Source: Bacteriovorax sp. (GTDB taxonomy: Bacteria > Bdellovibrionota > Bacteriovoracia > Bacteriovoracales > Bacteriovoracaceae). From it: DNA of 34,249 nucleotides. Below the pieces are notes generated by a model. It did no database searches and was not told where the DNA came from. It was given only the letters and a program-made list of their open reading frames with translations. Shown here piece by piece: positions 1 through 8,925 of the stretch. A program made the position numbers and the translations under genes. Within the stretch, counting starts at the first letter, position 1; each line of letters starts with the position of its first letter. The stretch spans positions 1-34,249 of the forward strand of contig JACMNL010000056.1 in assembly GCA_014378525.1 (NCBI GenBank), read 5' to 3'.

Positions 1-96
1 ACTGGTGACTATTTCAGTTATACTAACGACGCTGCCAATGTGAACGAAAAGAAAAGTTCGATGTTAATCCAGGTTAATACTTCAGTTACATTTTAA
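1..96 (+). CDS. C-terminal end of an outer-membrane beta-barrel protein (partial)
   Basis: Frame 1 is open from the window edge to a TAA at 94-96 and encodes 31 residues ending in MLIQVNTSVTF. Alternating polar and hydrophobic residues closing on a terminal Phe are the usual C-terminal beta-signal recognised by the BAM complex, so this is most likely the last strand of an outer-membrane barrel. The start and most of the gene lie outside the window, so no family can be given. A strong terminator follows about 28 bp downstream. The frame and stop are seen directly; the barrel call is inferred from the last strand alone. Confidence 0.6.
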   Translation, partial: TGDYFSYTNDAANVNEKKSSMLIQVNTSVTF

Positions 97-118
97 TTCT
101 TAGATCTCATTCAAAATA

Positions 119-150
119 AAAAATGCCCTCATTTAGAGGGCCTTTTTATT
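119..150. terminator. Bidirectional rho-independent terminator
   Basis: A perfect GCCCTC/GAGGGC stem (125-130 with 136-141) has a 5-nt ATTTA loop. An A-rich run precedes it and a T-run (143-147) follows, so each strand gives a hairpin followed by U residues. It lies between two convergent genes, the plus-strand barrel ending at 96 and the minus-strand gene ending at 173, and can serve both. Confidence 0.88.
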
Positions 151-172
151 TCTACTTTTTAAATTTTTCTGC

Positions 173-2248
173 TTAAAGACTCGGCCATCCAGACTGAACT
201 CGCCCTTGTCCCATTTGTAACTGGCCACTGAATTGACCTTGCTGCATCTGCTGTTGAGGCATGAATTGCTGTTGACCCATTTGCATTGAATTACTTACTC
301 CACCCATATTGTAGTTAGAAGCATTGTAAGCTGTCGTCGTCGTTGGTCCATAGTATCCAGGAAATCTGTCAGAGAAGTTATCTTCATAGCTAGTGTACGA
401 TGAACCATATGGGTCCATGTTGTCCTGATCAGCTTCTTCTCTCGAAGCAAGTTTTCTCTGGTGTTCGTTATAGTTTGTTCCCATTTTTTCTAATTTTTCG
501 TTTCTGCCTCTAACATAGTTAAGGTCAGTTTCACGTTTTTTTAATTCAGCAGTTCTGCGTTTGTTAAGGCCGTCGCTCCACTCTTTACACTTCACTGGAT
601 TTTTTACAGATCCAAGCATTCCAATCCCACAAGAGTTAGCGTAGTCAGTTGATTCTTTTTTCTCGTAAGCTGCCCAGCGTGTATTCATGCGGTCGATAGT
701 TGCCTGACGTTCTCTTTCAACTTTTTTGATTGGGTAAGTGTTACCTTGTCCAACCAGATAGACATCTGACCAGTCTGTTAACGTCTTATCGAATTTTTGC
801 AATTGTTGATATTGTTTTTGGTTTGCCGCTTCGAAGGTCATCGGTTTACCACGTCTCTCGTCTGGTTTTCCTGCGTATACTTTTGAGTACAGGTAAGATT
901 TCAAACGAATATCTTCAATAACTTTTGCAGAATCATTTAAAGCGTATTTTTCCATTACAGAATATACACTAGCAAACGAAGTTGGATTTCTTTTTGCGAA
1001 CTGAGAAATATCTTCATTCAACTTTTTAATTTCTTCATCGATTCCCTTAACCTGAGAATCATCGTCATCAAGTTTCGCTCTTTTTTGCATTAGAGAATCA
1101 AGTCGCATAATCGCCGGGTCTAAGAATTTTGTGTTAAGTTCCTTTGCCAGCGCTGCGTATTTTTCAATTAGTTTTTTAGAAGAAGACTCATCGAGTGTAT
1201 CTTTTTCTTTGTTAAGCTGATCTTCGATTTTTTTCATGTCTTCATCGATTCTAGCAACATCTTTTTTAACTGCAATCAGATAACCGGCATCAAGCTCTTG
1301 TCTGATTTTATCTGCGATATCTTTTAATGCATCCATGTTACCGATGTTAGCTCTTGCTTCTGCGATCTTTTGAGCATCACCACCTTTACAAGTAGCATTT
1401 AGTTCATCAATTAGAATATCTTTGCCTTTATTAATATAAATTGGGTCGGCCGCAACTTTCTCTGCAACCATACATGATTCACCTGGCACTGATGCATTAT
1501 CTTCGATACCAATCAGTGGTGCATATCCGTCTGGTGAGTTATAAGATTTTGGATAACCATACGAGATTGTCGCTGTCTTTTTAATGTCGACCTTTTTATC
1601 AAAGTCATAATCAAAAGTGGTCACACTTTCAGAATAACCATTCGATGGAACTTTTGAATAGTCAATTTTACCATCTTTATCTGTAATGTGCTTAATTGCT
1701 AAACATGTTTCAAAGTCTGCATTTGAAAGCAATACATCTTTCGTTTCAGTATAAGTTGGATTTCCTTTATCATCTAGAACAGGCTTTTTATCTGCATCAA
1801 CCGCTGGCGTAAATTTTGTTCCATTTAACTTCATTAGAATAGTCACGTTTCTAGAAACCTTATCTTGTCTGATTTCTGGAATCCATTGCCCACATACATT
1901 GATCGTTGGTGGAACTTTTACAACGATTTTATTATTCGGCCTTACCGAAATATCTATTTTTGCTCCTTCATCTCTTGAGATTAGTGGAAACAAACTTTGC
2001 GGAAAATATTTTTCTTTTGATGTGTCACTATCACAGGTCGCGGTATTACCCTGAACAACCTGGTAATTATCCTTCGTCGCTTGCGACACTTTATAATCTG
2101 AAGGTTTGGTTTTAGAATTACCACTGCTTGAAGATGAATCTCCATTCGCTGGTTTTCTATCACCTGCAATAATTCTTGCCATAGCTGATTCTGTAATCAG
2201 AAAGCTTGCTAACAAGTGAACTGCCATCATTTTTTTATTCAATTTCAT
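173..2248 (-). CDS. Secreted coiled-coil protein of unknown function, 691 aa
   Basis: I do not recognise the family. The N-terminus is a signal peptide (basic MKLNKK, hydrophobic core, likely cleavage after the AMA at residues 22-24). A Ser/Lys-rich stretch (about 36-50) follows, then a mixed domain containing Cys72, Cys119, Cys182, Cys259 and Cys287. A charged heptad-like coiled coil lies at about 305-420, and two more Cys sit before a Gln/Met/Gly-rich tail with several QQQ and QMGQ blocks. The odd number of cysteines leaves at least one unpaired if disulfides form. The ATG has a good AAGGA ribosome site, and a TATAAA -10-like hexamer lies just upstream, so it may have its own promoter although it follows priA by 79 bp. 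It probably acts in the periplasm or at the surface. Confidence 0.85.
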   Translation of the reverse strand: MKLNKKMMAVHLLASFLITESAMARIIAGDRKPANGDSSSSSGNSKTKPSDYKVSQATKDNYQVVQGNTATCDSDTSKEKYFPQSLFPLISRDEGAKIDISVRPNNKIVVKVPPTINVCGQWIPEIRQDKVSRNVTILMKLNGTKFTPAVDADKKPVLDDKGNPTYTETKDVLLSNADFETCLAIKHITDKDGKIDYSKVPSNGYSESVTTFDYDFDKKVDIKKTATISYGYPKSYNSPDGYAPLIGIEDNASVPGESCMVAEKVAADPIYINKGKDILIDELNATCKGGDAQKIAEARANIGNMDALKDIADKIRQELDAGYLIAVKKDVARIDEDMKKIEDQLNKEKDTLDESSSKKLIEKYAALAKELNTKFLDPAIMRLDSLMQKRAKLDDDDSQVKGIDEEIKKLNEDISQFAKRNPTSFASVYSVMEKYALNDSAKVIEDIRLKSYLYSKVYAGKPDERRGKPMTFEAANQKQYQQLQKFDKTLTDWSDVYLVGQGNTYPIKKVERERQATIDRMNTRWAAYEKKESTDYANSCGIGMLGSVKNPVKCKEWSDGLNKRRTAELKKRETDLNYVRGRNEKLEKMGTNYNEHQRKLASREEADQDNMDPYGSSYTSYEDNFSDRFPGYYGPTTTTAYNASNYNMGGVSNSMQMGQQQFMPQQQMQQGQFSGQLQMGQGRVQSGWPSL

Positions 2249-2274
2249 AAAAATATTCCTTTGAGGCCCAAAGC

Positions 2275-2280
2275 TTTATA
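2275..2280 (-). promoter_or_regulatory. Candidate -10 element for the 691-aa secreted protein
   Basis: Read on the minus strand this is TATAAA, followed about 20 nt later by an AAGGA ribosome site and the ATG at 2248. No good -35 hexamer is visible at 16-18 bp, so the call is weak. It would give a leader of about 20 nt. Confidence 0.35.
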
Positions 2281-2327
2281 CTGCTCTCCTCGGTCTTAAC
2301 GGAATTTTTCTGAATTTACTTTAATAC

Positions 2328-4328
2328 TTAATCAAAATAATAAGGATCTACATCAATTTTCAAAGAGATAGTGTGAGGGGGGCGGTAATTCTTTTCAAAG
2401 GTATTCATCAGGTTATGGAGTTGATTGATATCACTACTTCTGATCATTAAAGACCAGGTAAATTTGTTAACCTTTTTCTCAATCATGGAAGGACGTGGCC
2501 CCAGAATTTCAACCTGGTTAAAATGAGTATCGGCCATTTCTCTCAGGCGCTGTGACTGCTCCGAGCTCTCCTTTATAACTTCTGCCTGATGTTTTCCGTT
2601 GAAGTATAGAAGGATGAGTTTTTTTAACGGCGGAGCTGAACACATTTCACGCATCGGTATTTCATCTTTATAAAAGTCATCAAAAGAATGGTTTTTAAGG
2701 TAAGTAAAAATTTTATTTTCAGGGGCCAGTGTATGAACTAAAACCTCTGCACTTTTTCCGAAACGCCCGGCACGCCCGCTCACCTGTGTGAGTGTCTGAT
2801 AAACTCTTTCGTTTGAACGAAAGTCAGGGAAGTTTAACTGTGAATCAATTCCCAAAATAATGACGAGGTTTACGTTTTCAAAGTTATGACCTTTTGAAAG
2901 CATTTGTGTCCCGACCAGCATATCAATTTTTTTATTATGAAACTGATCGAGGGTTTCCTCTAGTTTCGTAAAAGTTTTTATTTCATCGCGGTCGAACCGG
3001 CCGATGACTTTATCTGGAAACAGCTGCATTAAAACATCGTGCGCTTTTTCTGTCCCGAAACCTTTTGGGGACAACTGAATGTTCATGCATTCCGGACACA
3101 TTTCTGGTGCCGGTGATTTATACTCACAGGTCTGGCAAACCATCTCACTGCGTTTTTTAAAATATTTTAAGTTAGTGCTGCAGTTGGGGCAAGAAAACTG
3201 ATGTCCGCATGAATTGCATTGAAGGTAACTAGCGTACCCAAGCCTGTTGATGAAAACGAGAACCTGCTCGCCCTTCTCCATCGCCTTTCTGATTTTAAAA
3301 ATGCTTTCACTACTGTAAGGCCACAAAAGTTTTTCAGCTTCCACTCTCGCTCTTCCACGCATGTCCACCAGTTCAATGTCCGGAAGTTTTGCGGACTGGG
3401 CCCGGTTTCTCAGCGGGAAATAATGAGCAGTATCGACGAAGGCCTTGTAGGTTTCCACCATCGGTGTTGCTGAGCCGAGGATTACCGGAATTTTCTTAAG
3501 TGAAGCTCTCTTGATTGCAATGTCACGTGCATTGTATGTGCAGCGGTCGTCCTGCTTGAAAGACTGGTCATGCTCTTCATCGACCACAATGAGTCCCAGG
3601 TTTTTTATGGGTAGAAAAACACTGCTTCTTACTCCCAGAATTAACTTAGGAGAAGAATCTTCCTGAAGAAGTTTCCACAGGCCAAATTTATCCGAGTTGC
3701 TGATAGAGCTGTTATAAGAATAAATTGGAACATCTAAATAGGTTTCAAAGGTTTTTAAAAACTGTGGTGTTAAATTTATTTCGGGCAATAGAAATAGCAC
3801 TGATTTTTTTTCTGCGATAATTTTTTTTATCAGCTCAAGATAGATTAATGTTTTTCCGGCACCTGTTACACCATGAACAAGCGACTTTGAAAATTTATCA
3901 AATCCTGCTGCAGAAATTTTTTCTACAACTTCACTTTGTTCCGGATTTAAAACGAAATGGCTTTCTTCGCCTTTCCCCTGGTCAAAATTTAATTTTCTGG
4001 GACGTTTTAAAAATGGTGGAAGAATATCAAAGATCAACTGGCCTAGCGGATAGTGATAATAGTTGGCCATCCATTGGTAAAGTTCACACTCTTCCTTTGA
4101 TAAAAAGAGTTCATCTGTTGCGACCTGAATATCTTTAATTTTACTGATGTCGATTTTGTCCGTCGAAGCAACCTGCCAGACGCAGCCATCAACTGATCTT
4201 TTCCCCAATGGAACTTTAACAAGTGAACCCTTCTGAATCTTTTGGGCAATATCCGGCCCTGCACTATACGTCAGCATAGAGCCATTAAAAGGCGTGTTAA
4301 CAGCTACAAGAAAAAGAGTTTTATCCAT
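2328..4328 (-). CDS. priA: Primosomal protein N' (replication restart helicase PriA)
   Basis: PriA is a 3'-to-5' superfamily 2 DNA helicase that recognises stalled forks and D-loops and reloads the replicative helicase. The 666-residue product has a Walker A motif GVTGAGKT at 153-160, the DEEH box at 250-253 and helicase motif VI QVSGRAGR at 515-522. A complete eight-cysteine zinc region is present (Cys371, 374, 380, 383, 398, 401, 411, 414). The N-terminal 110 residues correspond to the DNA-binding domain. Length is somewhat below the 732 residues of E. coli PriA, with no key motif missing. The ATG lies 3 bp after the stop of the upstream periplasmic gene, so it is cotranscribed with it and with galU. 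Confidence 0.97.
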   Translation of the reverse strand: MDKTLFLVAVNTPFNGSMLTYSAGPDIAQKIQKGSLVKVPLGKRSVDGCVWQVASTDKIDISKIKDIQVATDELFLSKEECELYQWMANYYHYPLGQLIFDILPPFLKRPRKLNFDQGKGEESHFVLNPEQSEVVEKISAAGFDKFSKSLVHGVTGAGKTLIYLELIKKIIAEKKSVLFLLPEINLTPQFLKTFETYLDVPIYSYNSSISNSDKFGLWKLLQEDSSPKLILGVRSSVFLPIKNLGLIVVDEEHDQSFKQDDRCTYNARDIAIKRASLKKIPVILGSATPMVETYKAFVDTAHYFPLRNRAQSAKLPDIELVDMRGRARVEAEKLLWPYSSESIFKIRKAMEKGEQVLVFINRLGYASYLQCNSCGHQFSCPNCSTNLKYFKKRSEMVCQTCEYKSPAPEMCPECMNIQLSPKGFGTEKAHDVLMQLFPDKVIGRFDRDEIKTFTKLEETLDQFHNKKIDMLVGTQMLSKGHNFENVNLVIILGIDSQLNFPDFRSNERVYQTLTQVSGRAGRFGKSAEVLVHTLAPENKIFTYLKNHSFDDFYKDEIPMREMCSAPPLKKLILLYFNGKHQAEVIKESSEQSQRLREMADTHFNQVEILGPRPSMIEKKVNKFTWSLMIRSSDINQLHNLMNTFEKNYRPPHTISLKIDVDPYYFD

Positions 4329-4331
4329 TCT

Positions 4332-5258
4332 TTAAAATAGAAACGAATTCGTTGTGTCTTCCTGACCTGGAGTTTTTTTAAGTTCTTCGTAAGAATCCAC
4401 CAGTCGTTTTTCAGCTTTTCTTACGTCAAGTCCCAGAACCTGAATCTTATACAAAGAACCTTTTGTATCTTTCATGTTCATAAATTTTGGCAGTTCATTT
4501 GTTCCGTTGAACAATAAATAGTTGCTTGCTTCAATTTTAATCTGGGCATCACCAGAGCTGTAATCGATGGCGCGGAATTGTCTTTCTTCATTCGAGAAAA
4601 ACCCCTGTGCTGATTTCCAGTCTACTTTCCACATGAACTCATTATCTTTTTTAACAAGCTCGATGTTTCTGGCGCGCTTAAATGTATTTGATCTGAAAAG
4701 ATCCAGGATTCTTTCTTTTGCCTTTGGATCATCCGGATTAAGCGGTGAACCAGCATCCCCTTTTCCTTTACTGTTAACAAGGTGGGATCTGTAGGCGCGA
4801 AGAAGTTTCATTTTATCTTCGTTAAGGATGGTTTTATTTCTTACGACACTGACACCATTTTTTTCCAGGAACGCTTCCAGCCCCTGAGAACGGTTAGTCG
4901 TTAACATCATCATCACGCTGTAGAATAAACTTTTTTCAGGAGTCTTTTCTCTTTTAATCTGAGTCAGAAGATCCGGAAAATATTTTGTACTTTTCACCTG
5001 CGAAGTAAGCATCTGCCCGTTTGAATATACAGTCTGAAGAACAGCGATGTTACTTCCTTCAAGCGCAAGCTGTAATTTTACGTAGTCGCTTTTTTCCTGC
5101 TCGCTTAGTGACTGCAACATCATTTTTACAGTTATGAATGATCCCGGAAGATCGGCATTACTCAGGTTTTTTAAAAGACCTTCTTCTGTCGGAACAGAAG
5201 CAAAGACACTTCCTGAAATCACAAGGGCCAGAACGATTTTTGAAAACAGCATTTTCAT
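4332..5258 (-). CDS. Periplasmic protein of unknown function, 308 aa
   Basis: I do not recognise a family. The first 20 residues form a clean signal peptide ending in SGSVFA, so the mature protein should be periplasmic or outer-membrane associated. The rest is soluble, rich in Lys, Leu and Ser, without transmembrane segments and without cysteine. The middle reads as helical (about 30-150) and the later part has alternating beta-like segments (about 195-285). It sits in a tight operon, 9 bp after galU and 3 bp before priA, but neither neighbour hints at a role. The ATG was chosen because it opens the signal peptide; a weak AGGT lies about 8 nt upstream. Confidence 0.85.
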   Translation of the reverse strand: MKMLFSKIVLALVISGSVFASVPTEEGLLKNLSNADLPGSFITVKMMLQSLSEQEKSDYVKLQLALEGSNIAVLQTVYSNGQMLTSQVKSTKYFPDLLTQIKREKTPEKSLFYSVMMMLTTNRSQGLEAFLEKNGVSVVRNKTILNEDKMKLLRAYRSHLVNSKGKGDAGSPLNPDDPKAKERILDLFRSNTFKRARNIELVKKDNEFMWKVDWKSAQGFFSNEERQFRAIDYSSGDAQIKIEASNYLLFNGTNELPKFMNMKDTKGSLYKIQVLGLDVRKAEKRLVDSYEELKKTPGQEDTTNSFLF

Positions 5259-5267
5259 ATCTATTAC

Positions 5268-6155
5268 CTATTTAATTTTATATTTCTCAACTTTTTCTTT
5301 TATCAGACGTCTCATCATTGCTTCTGAGTCTTTATCCATTAATGCAAACTCGATTGTTGCATTTAAATATCCTTCAATGTTTCCGGTATCAAATCTCTCG
5401 CCATCGAAAATATGTGCATATACTTCACTTTCTCTCGCCAGAAGATTAATGGCATCAGTCAGCTGGTATTCACCGCCAACACCTTTGGGGATTACTTTTA
5501 GTGCATCAAAAATTTCAGGACGAAAAACATATCTGCCCGGCGTAGCAAGATTTGATGGAGCGTCTGCAGGTTTTGGTTTTTCAACCATCGTACTCATTCT
5601 CATGGTTTTTTTCGAACCAGGATTGAATTCACCCTTAACAACACCGTACTTATAAGTTTCCATCGGATCAATTTCCATAACACCGATGACGTTAGCTCCG
5701 TTATTTTTTTTCGCGACTTCGATCAATTGTTTTGTAACCGGATGTGGCCCTCTTACAATTTCATCACCAAGGATAACCGCAAATGGCTCGTTACCAACTA
5801 AATCTTTGGCCATTAAAACAGCGTGGCCTAAACCTAGTTGCTCCTTCTGACGGATAGAAGTGACTTCAACCATTTTTCCGATTTTTTGAATCAGTTCAAG
5901 CTCTTTAATTTTTCCATTTTTAATCAGGAAATCTTCAAGCTCAAAATTGCGGTCAAAGTAATCTTCGATGGCGTGTTTACCTGAGGAAGTTATAAAAATA
6001 ACCTGCTCAATACCCGACAAAATTGCTTCCTCAACCACGTAGTGAATCATAGGCAAGTTAATGATCGGAATCATTTCTTTAGGTGTTTGTTTGGTTGCAG
6101 GTAAAAATCTTGTTCCTTTTCCTGCAACAGGGATGACGGCGCGTCTTATCTTCAT
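5268..6155 (-). CDS. galU: UTP--glucose-1-phosphate uridylyltransferase
   Basis: GalU makes UDP-glucose from UTP and glucose-1-phosphate, feeding LPS and other envelope sugars. The 295-residue protein (E. coli 302) carries the nucleotidyltransferase N-terminus GKGTRFLPATKQTPKEM at 13-29. GDEIVRG in the metal/nucleotide region, a MVEKPKP motif and GRYVF all match the bacterial GalU family. An AGAGGA ribosome site precedes the ATG. It appears to be the first gene of the galU-unknown-priA operon and is divergent from the outer-membrane gene at 6203. Only about 47 bp separate the two start codons, so their promoters must overlap or lie inside the opposite gene. Confidence 0.96.
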   Translation of the reverse strand: MKIRRAVIPVAGKGTRFLPATKQTPKEMIPIINLPMIHYVVEEAILSGIEQVIFITSSGKHAIEDYFDRNFELEDFLIKNGKIKELELIQKIGKMVEVTSIRQKEQLGLGHAVLMAKDLVGNEPFAVILGDEIVRGPHPVTKQLIEVAKKNNGANVIGVMEIDPMETYKYGVVKGEFNPGSKKTMRMSTMVEKPKPADAPSNLATPGRYVFRPEIFDALKVIPKGVGGEYQLTDAINLLARESEVYAHIFDGERFDTGNIEGYLNATIEFALMDKDSEAMMRRLIKEKVEKYKIK

Positions 6156-6202
6156 TATAATTTCCTCTTAAGCTGAGATTAATTTTAAAAGGAATTAGTA
6201 AC

Positions 6203-7084
6203 ATTCGCAATCAAATCAAAACAACTATTTTTTTGGCAGTAGCTCTAACGTCAAACTTTGCTTTCGCAAAAATTCATGAGTTTGAAACTACACATATTAA
6301 ATCTCAGGCCGGTACAGGGGTTTCCGGGTTGTTTATGGAAGAATCCGCATTCCTGAACCCTGCCAGCTTGTCCTTCTTCAATGTCGGCGATGTTTATGTG
6401 CAAAGAGACATGATTCAGATTAAGGATGCTGCCGGCAACGTCATACAAAAACCTAAAAATACCGGTGTTGTTCTTGCTGATGGCAACCAAAGCGTAAGTG
6501 GTTCTTTGAGTTATATTCATCAGGAAGAAGGTGTCTTAACCAGAAAACGTTGGGGACTTTCTACTTCAACTTTGCTCAATCCAAAAAATGCACTTGGTGT
6601 GAGTGTTCGTAAAACCAAAGATGAAAATACTTTAACAGGAACAAGTGTTGATTATTATCAAACTGTTTTCGGTCTTACACATGCTCTCGATCAACAAACG
6701 TCATTAGGCCTTGTTGCTTACGATGCTTTTAACTCAAAAGGAGAAGCCACCAAAGCAATCCTTGGTGTTCAGCATTCTTTTGCTGATGCTCTTACAATTG
6801 CATTTGATTTCGGTGGAAACTATAAGGCCGATGAAATTTCAAATACACTTTTATACCGCGGAAGTGTTCAGGTAAAAGTTCTGGATGATTTTTATCTTCG
6901 TTTCGGTGCTTTCAATGACAAAGAACTTGAAGAAAAAGGAAATGCATTCGGTCTCGGATGGATTTCTCCAAAACTTGCTTTCGAATTTGCACTAAAACAA
7001 ACAAAACAAAAAGCGAGTATCGCTCTAGTTAGAAACGAAACAAAAATGAGAGAAGCCTCTTTCGGACTTTCACTTAGATTCTAA
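6203..7084 (+). CDS. Outer-membrane beta-barrel protein, probable ATT start
   Basis: The protein is a predicted outer-membrane barrel. It has alternating beta-strand patterns throughout, an N-terminal segment with NPASLSFF that recalls the NPA signature of FadL/PorV-like barrels, and a C-terminal LSLRF. The frame holds no ATG or GTG upstream of the mature region. A TTG at 6233 would leave a clipped leader without a basic end and without a ribosome site. Starting at ATT 6203 gives a full signal peptide (RNQIK, hydrophobic core, SNFAFA before Lys), 9 nt after an AAAAGGA. I therefore annotate the ATT; if TTG is used the gene begins at 6233. The specific substrate or role is unknown. The CFI-box gene follows 9 bp downstream. 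Confidence 0.8.
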   Translation: MRNQIKTTIFLAVALTSNFAFAKIHEFETTHIKSQAGTGVSGLFMEESAFLNPASLSFFNVGDVYVQRDMIQIKDAAGNVIQKPKNTGVVLADGNQSVSGSLSYIHQEEGVLTRKRWGLSTSTLLNPKNALGVSVRKTKDENTLTGTSVDYYQTVFGLTHALDQQTSLGLVAYDAFNSKGEATKAILGVQHSFADALTIAFDFGGNYKADEISNTLLYRGSVQVKVLDDFYLRFGAFNDKELEEKGNAFGLGWISPKLAFEFALKQTKQKASIALVRNETKMREASFGLSLRF

Positions 7085-7093
7085 GGATCATCA

Positions 7094-7831
7094 GTGGCCA
7101 TTAAGAAAAAAGCGGATGCAAAAGATCTTAAAGACGAAAAGAAAAGAGAACAAGTTGTTGAGCTCTATCGTACTCGCCTGACTCATTTGAAACGTGCACA
7201 GGCATTCGTAAAAGAAGACCGCATGGCCCAGGCCGTTGACTCTTATAATAAGTATCTTGGCATTCTTGCACTTTATTTTGACACAACAGAAGACCGCCTG
7301 ACTCCCACTTTGTTTGATGCAGAAAAAGATATGACTGAACAATTATTGATCAGTCACGCTTACTGGGACCTTGCAAAAGCGTACGACAGAAGTCCGAATC
7401 TTCAGCGCGATTGCTTCAGATGTTTAGAGCAATTCATGAAATTTTCCATTGGCTTTAAGTATCAGCATGTCAACGCCCAGATTATCCGTAAATTCATCAA
7501 TAAAAAACAGGCCCACAACATGAAGGCCTTCGAAGCTGCTTATCACAAAATCCAGATCAGTTCTAAACGCTGTTATGTTGCAACGATGTGTTTTGGTTTT
7601 GAGGATGAAAAAACTGAAACGTTACGCCACTTCAAGCTGGCGATTGCAAAATATAAACTGGGTCTCGACTTCATTGATTTTTATTATTCGTTTTCTCCAT
7701 TTCTGGTTGAATCACTGGAAAAAAGACCGAAATTAAAATTTATTTTTAATAAGCTTATAGCTCGTCCTATCTTATCAACATTTGTTTTTTTCATAAGGTC
7801 TCATGTTCACGATACGAAAACTCATTCTTAA
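7094..7831 (+). CDS. CFI-box C-terminal domain protein with TPR-like N-terminus
   Basis: The 245-residue protein starts at a GTG preceded by AAGGA at 7083-7087. Residues 15-150 look like stacked helices (TPR-like, unproven). Residues 160-168 read CYVATMCFG, followed by a stretch with SFSPFLVESLEKRPKLK. This is the pattern of the CFI-box C-terminal domain (typically CFIATAAYG followed by an RxF helix and a YYxxSP motif), a domain of unknown function found in many bacteria. No signal peptide is present; the C-terminus is hydrophobic (about 217-235) and could contact the membrane. The end overlaps the start of the LptF/G-type permease by 29 bp, so the two are cotranscribed and probably translationally linked. 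Function is not known. Confidence 0.85.
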   Translation: MAIKKKADAKDLKDEKKREQVVELYRTRLTHLKRAQAFVKEDRMAQAVDSYNKYLGILALYFDTTEDRLTPTLFDAEKDMTEQLLISHAYWDLAKAYDRSPNLQRDCFRCLEQFMKFSIGFKYQHVNAQIIRKFINKKQAHNMKAFEAAYHKIQISSKRCYVATMCFGFEDEKTETLRHFKLAIAKYKLGLDFIDFYYSFSPFLVESLEKRPKLKFIFNKLIARPILSTFVFFIRSHVHDTKTHS

Positions 7832-8906
7832 AGAATGGCTTACATTTTTTTTAGGTGCAGTCTTCATTTTGTTGATGGTTTTATCATTGGGACAAATCCT
7901 GACGGGATTACTTAAAGCAACAAATGAGATGAGAAATATTCTCCTTGATCTCATTCTTGAAATTCCCAGCTTCCTGATCAGAATCTTTCCGGTATCTTGT
8001 CTGATTGCCTCATTGTTTTCAATTAATAAATTAAAAAGCAGAAACGAATTAACTGCAATTTTTGCCAGCGGGTTTTCAAGACGCCAGTTTGTTCTTTGTA
8101 TAGGAATGATCGGTGCGCTTGTGGGACTTATTTTATTTTTTATAAATGGATATCTGGTTCCCTATACAAAACACAGGCAATCACTTCAGATAAACGTTCC
8201 TTCGATTGCCAACAAGGCAAAAAACAGCACTGTTTCAATCAATGCTATGAAGTCGGGAAAAATCTGGTTCAAAGGACAGGATTATTTTTTCTCTTACAGT
8301 TCTTTCGATGATAAAAAAAATATTATCTATGACCTTTCACTTTATTATTACAACAGCAATTTTAAATTTTCAGAAGAAGTAACTGCTGACTCTGCTAAAT
8401 TTACGGGTGGTACTTCGTGGTTATTAAATAAAGGAACTCATGTAACGAATCTGGAAAATAAAACATTTCCTGAACCGAATATTTTTCATGAAAAAACTTT
8501 TCAACTTAATGAAACAATCAACGATTTTAAAAAAATCAACGCCGACATTTCAACCCTGGACCTCTGGCGTCTCTATGATTATATCGCTGTTCTACGTTTG
8601 AACGGAATTAATGATAGTGAGTATTTTGTTACCTTTCTCGATAAATTTTCATCAGGATTTACCTGTCTGGTCCTCTCAATTCTTGCCTCTGTAGCTCTCT
8701 TCAATCCCAACAGAAGAAACAGCTCGTTCGGAACCAACATTGCATTCGTCCTTAGTTTTACGTTTATCTATTGGTTTGTTTATTCTTATTTCATGACATT
8801 GGGACAAACTAGTAAAATTCCAGCGGCCCTGGCCACATTTGGTGTACCGTCTTTGTTTGTTATCTACCTTACTTTCTACTTTATTTACCATCGCAAATTA
8901 CGTTAA
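7803..8906 (+). CDS. LptF/LptG-family permease (YjgP/YjgQ)
   Basis: LptF and LptG are the membrane subunits of the LptB2FG ABC transporter that extracts lipopolysaccharide from the inner membrane and pushes it onto the LptC-A-D bridge. The 367-residue product has the family layout: two to three N-terminal membrane helices, a periplasmic domain (about 120-270) and three C-terminal helices. The first part includes a PSFLIRIFPVSCLIASLFS segment and ELTAIFASGFSRRQ, typical of the coupling region. AAGG lies 4 nt before the ATG. The gene begins inside the preceding CFI-box gene. I cannot decide between LptF and LptG, and the partner gene is not in this window. Confidence 0.9.
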   Translation: MFTIRKLILKEWLTFFLGAVFILLMVLSLGQILTGLLKATNEMRNILLDLILEIPSFLIRIFPVSCLIASLFSINKLKSRNELTAIFASGFSRRQFVLCIGMIGALVGLILFFINGYLVPYTKHRQSLQINVPSIANKAKNSTVSINAMKSGKIWFKGQDYFFSYSSFDDKKNIIYDLSLYYYNSNFKFSEEVTADSAKFTGGTSWLLNKGTHVTNLENKTFPEPNIFHEKTFQLNETINDFKKINADISTLDLWRLYDYIAVLRLNGINDSEYFVTFLDKFSSGFTCLVLSILASVALFNPNRRNSSFGTNIAFVLSFTFIYWFVYSYFMTLGQTSKIPAALATFGVPSLFVIYLTFYFIYHRKLR

Positions 8907-8925
8907 TTTGTGATATTTAATAGAG

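Noticed and set aside
5134..5655. 173-residue plus-strand frame across galU and the periplasmic protein gene
   Set aside because: Antisense to two convincing genes, spans their junction, no ribosome site, and its composition is that of a reverse-frame shadow.
6233..6235. TTG as start of the outer-membrane protein
   Set aside because: No ribosome site and an incomplete signal peptide; kept only as the alternative to ATT 6203.
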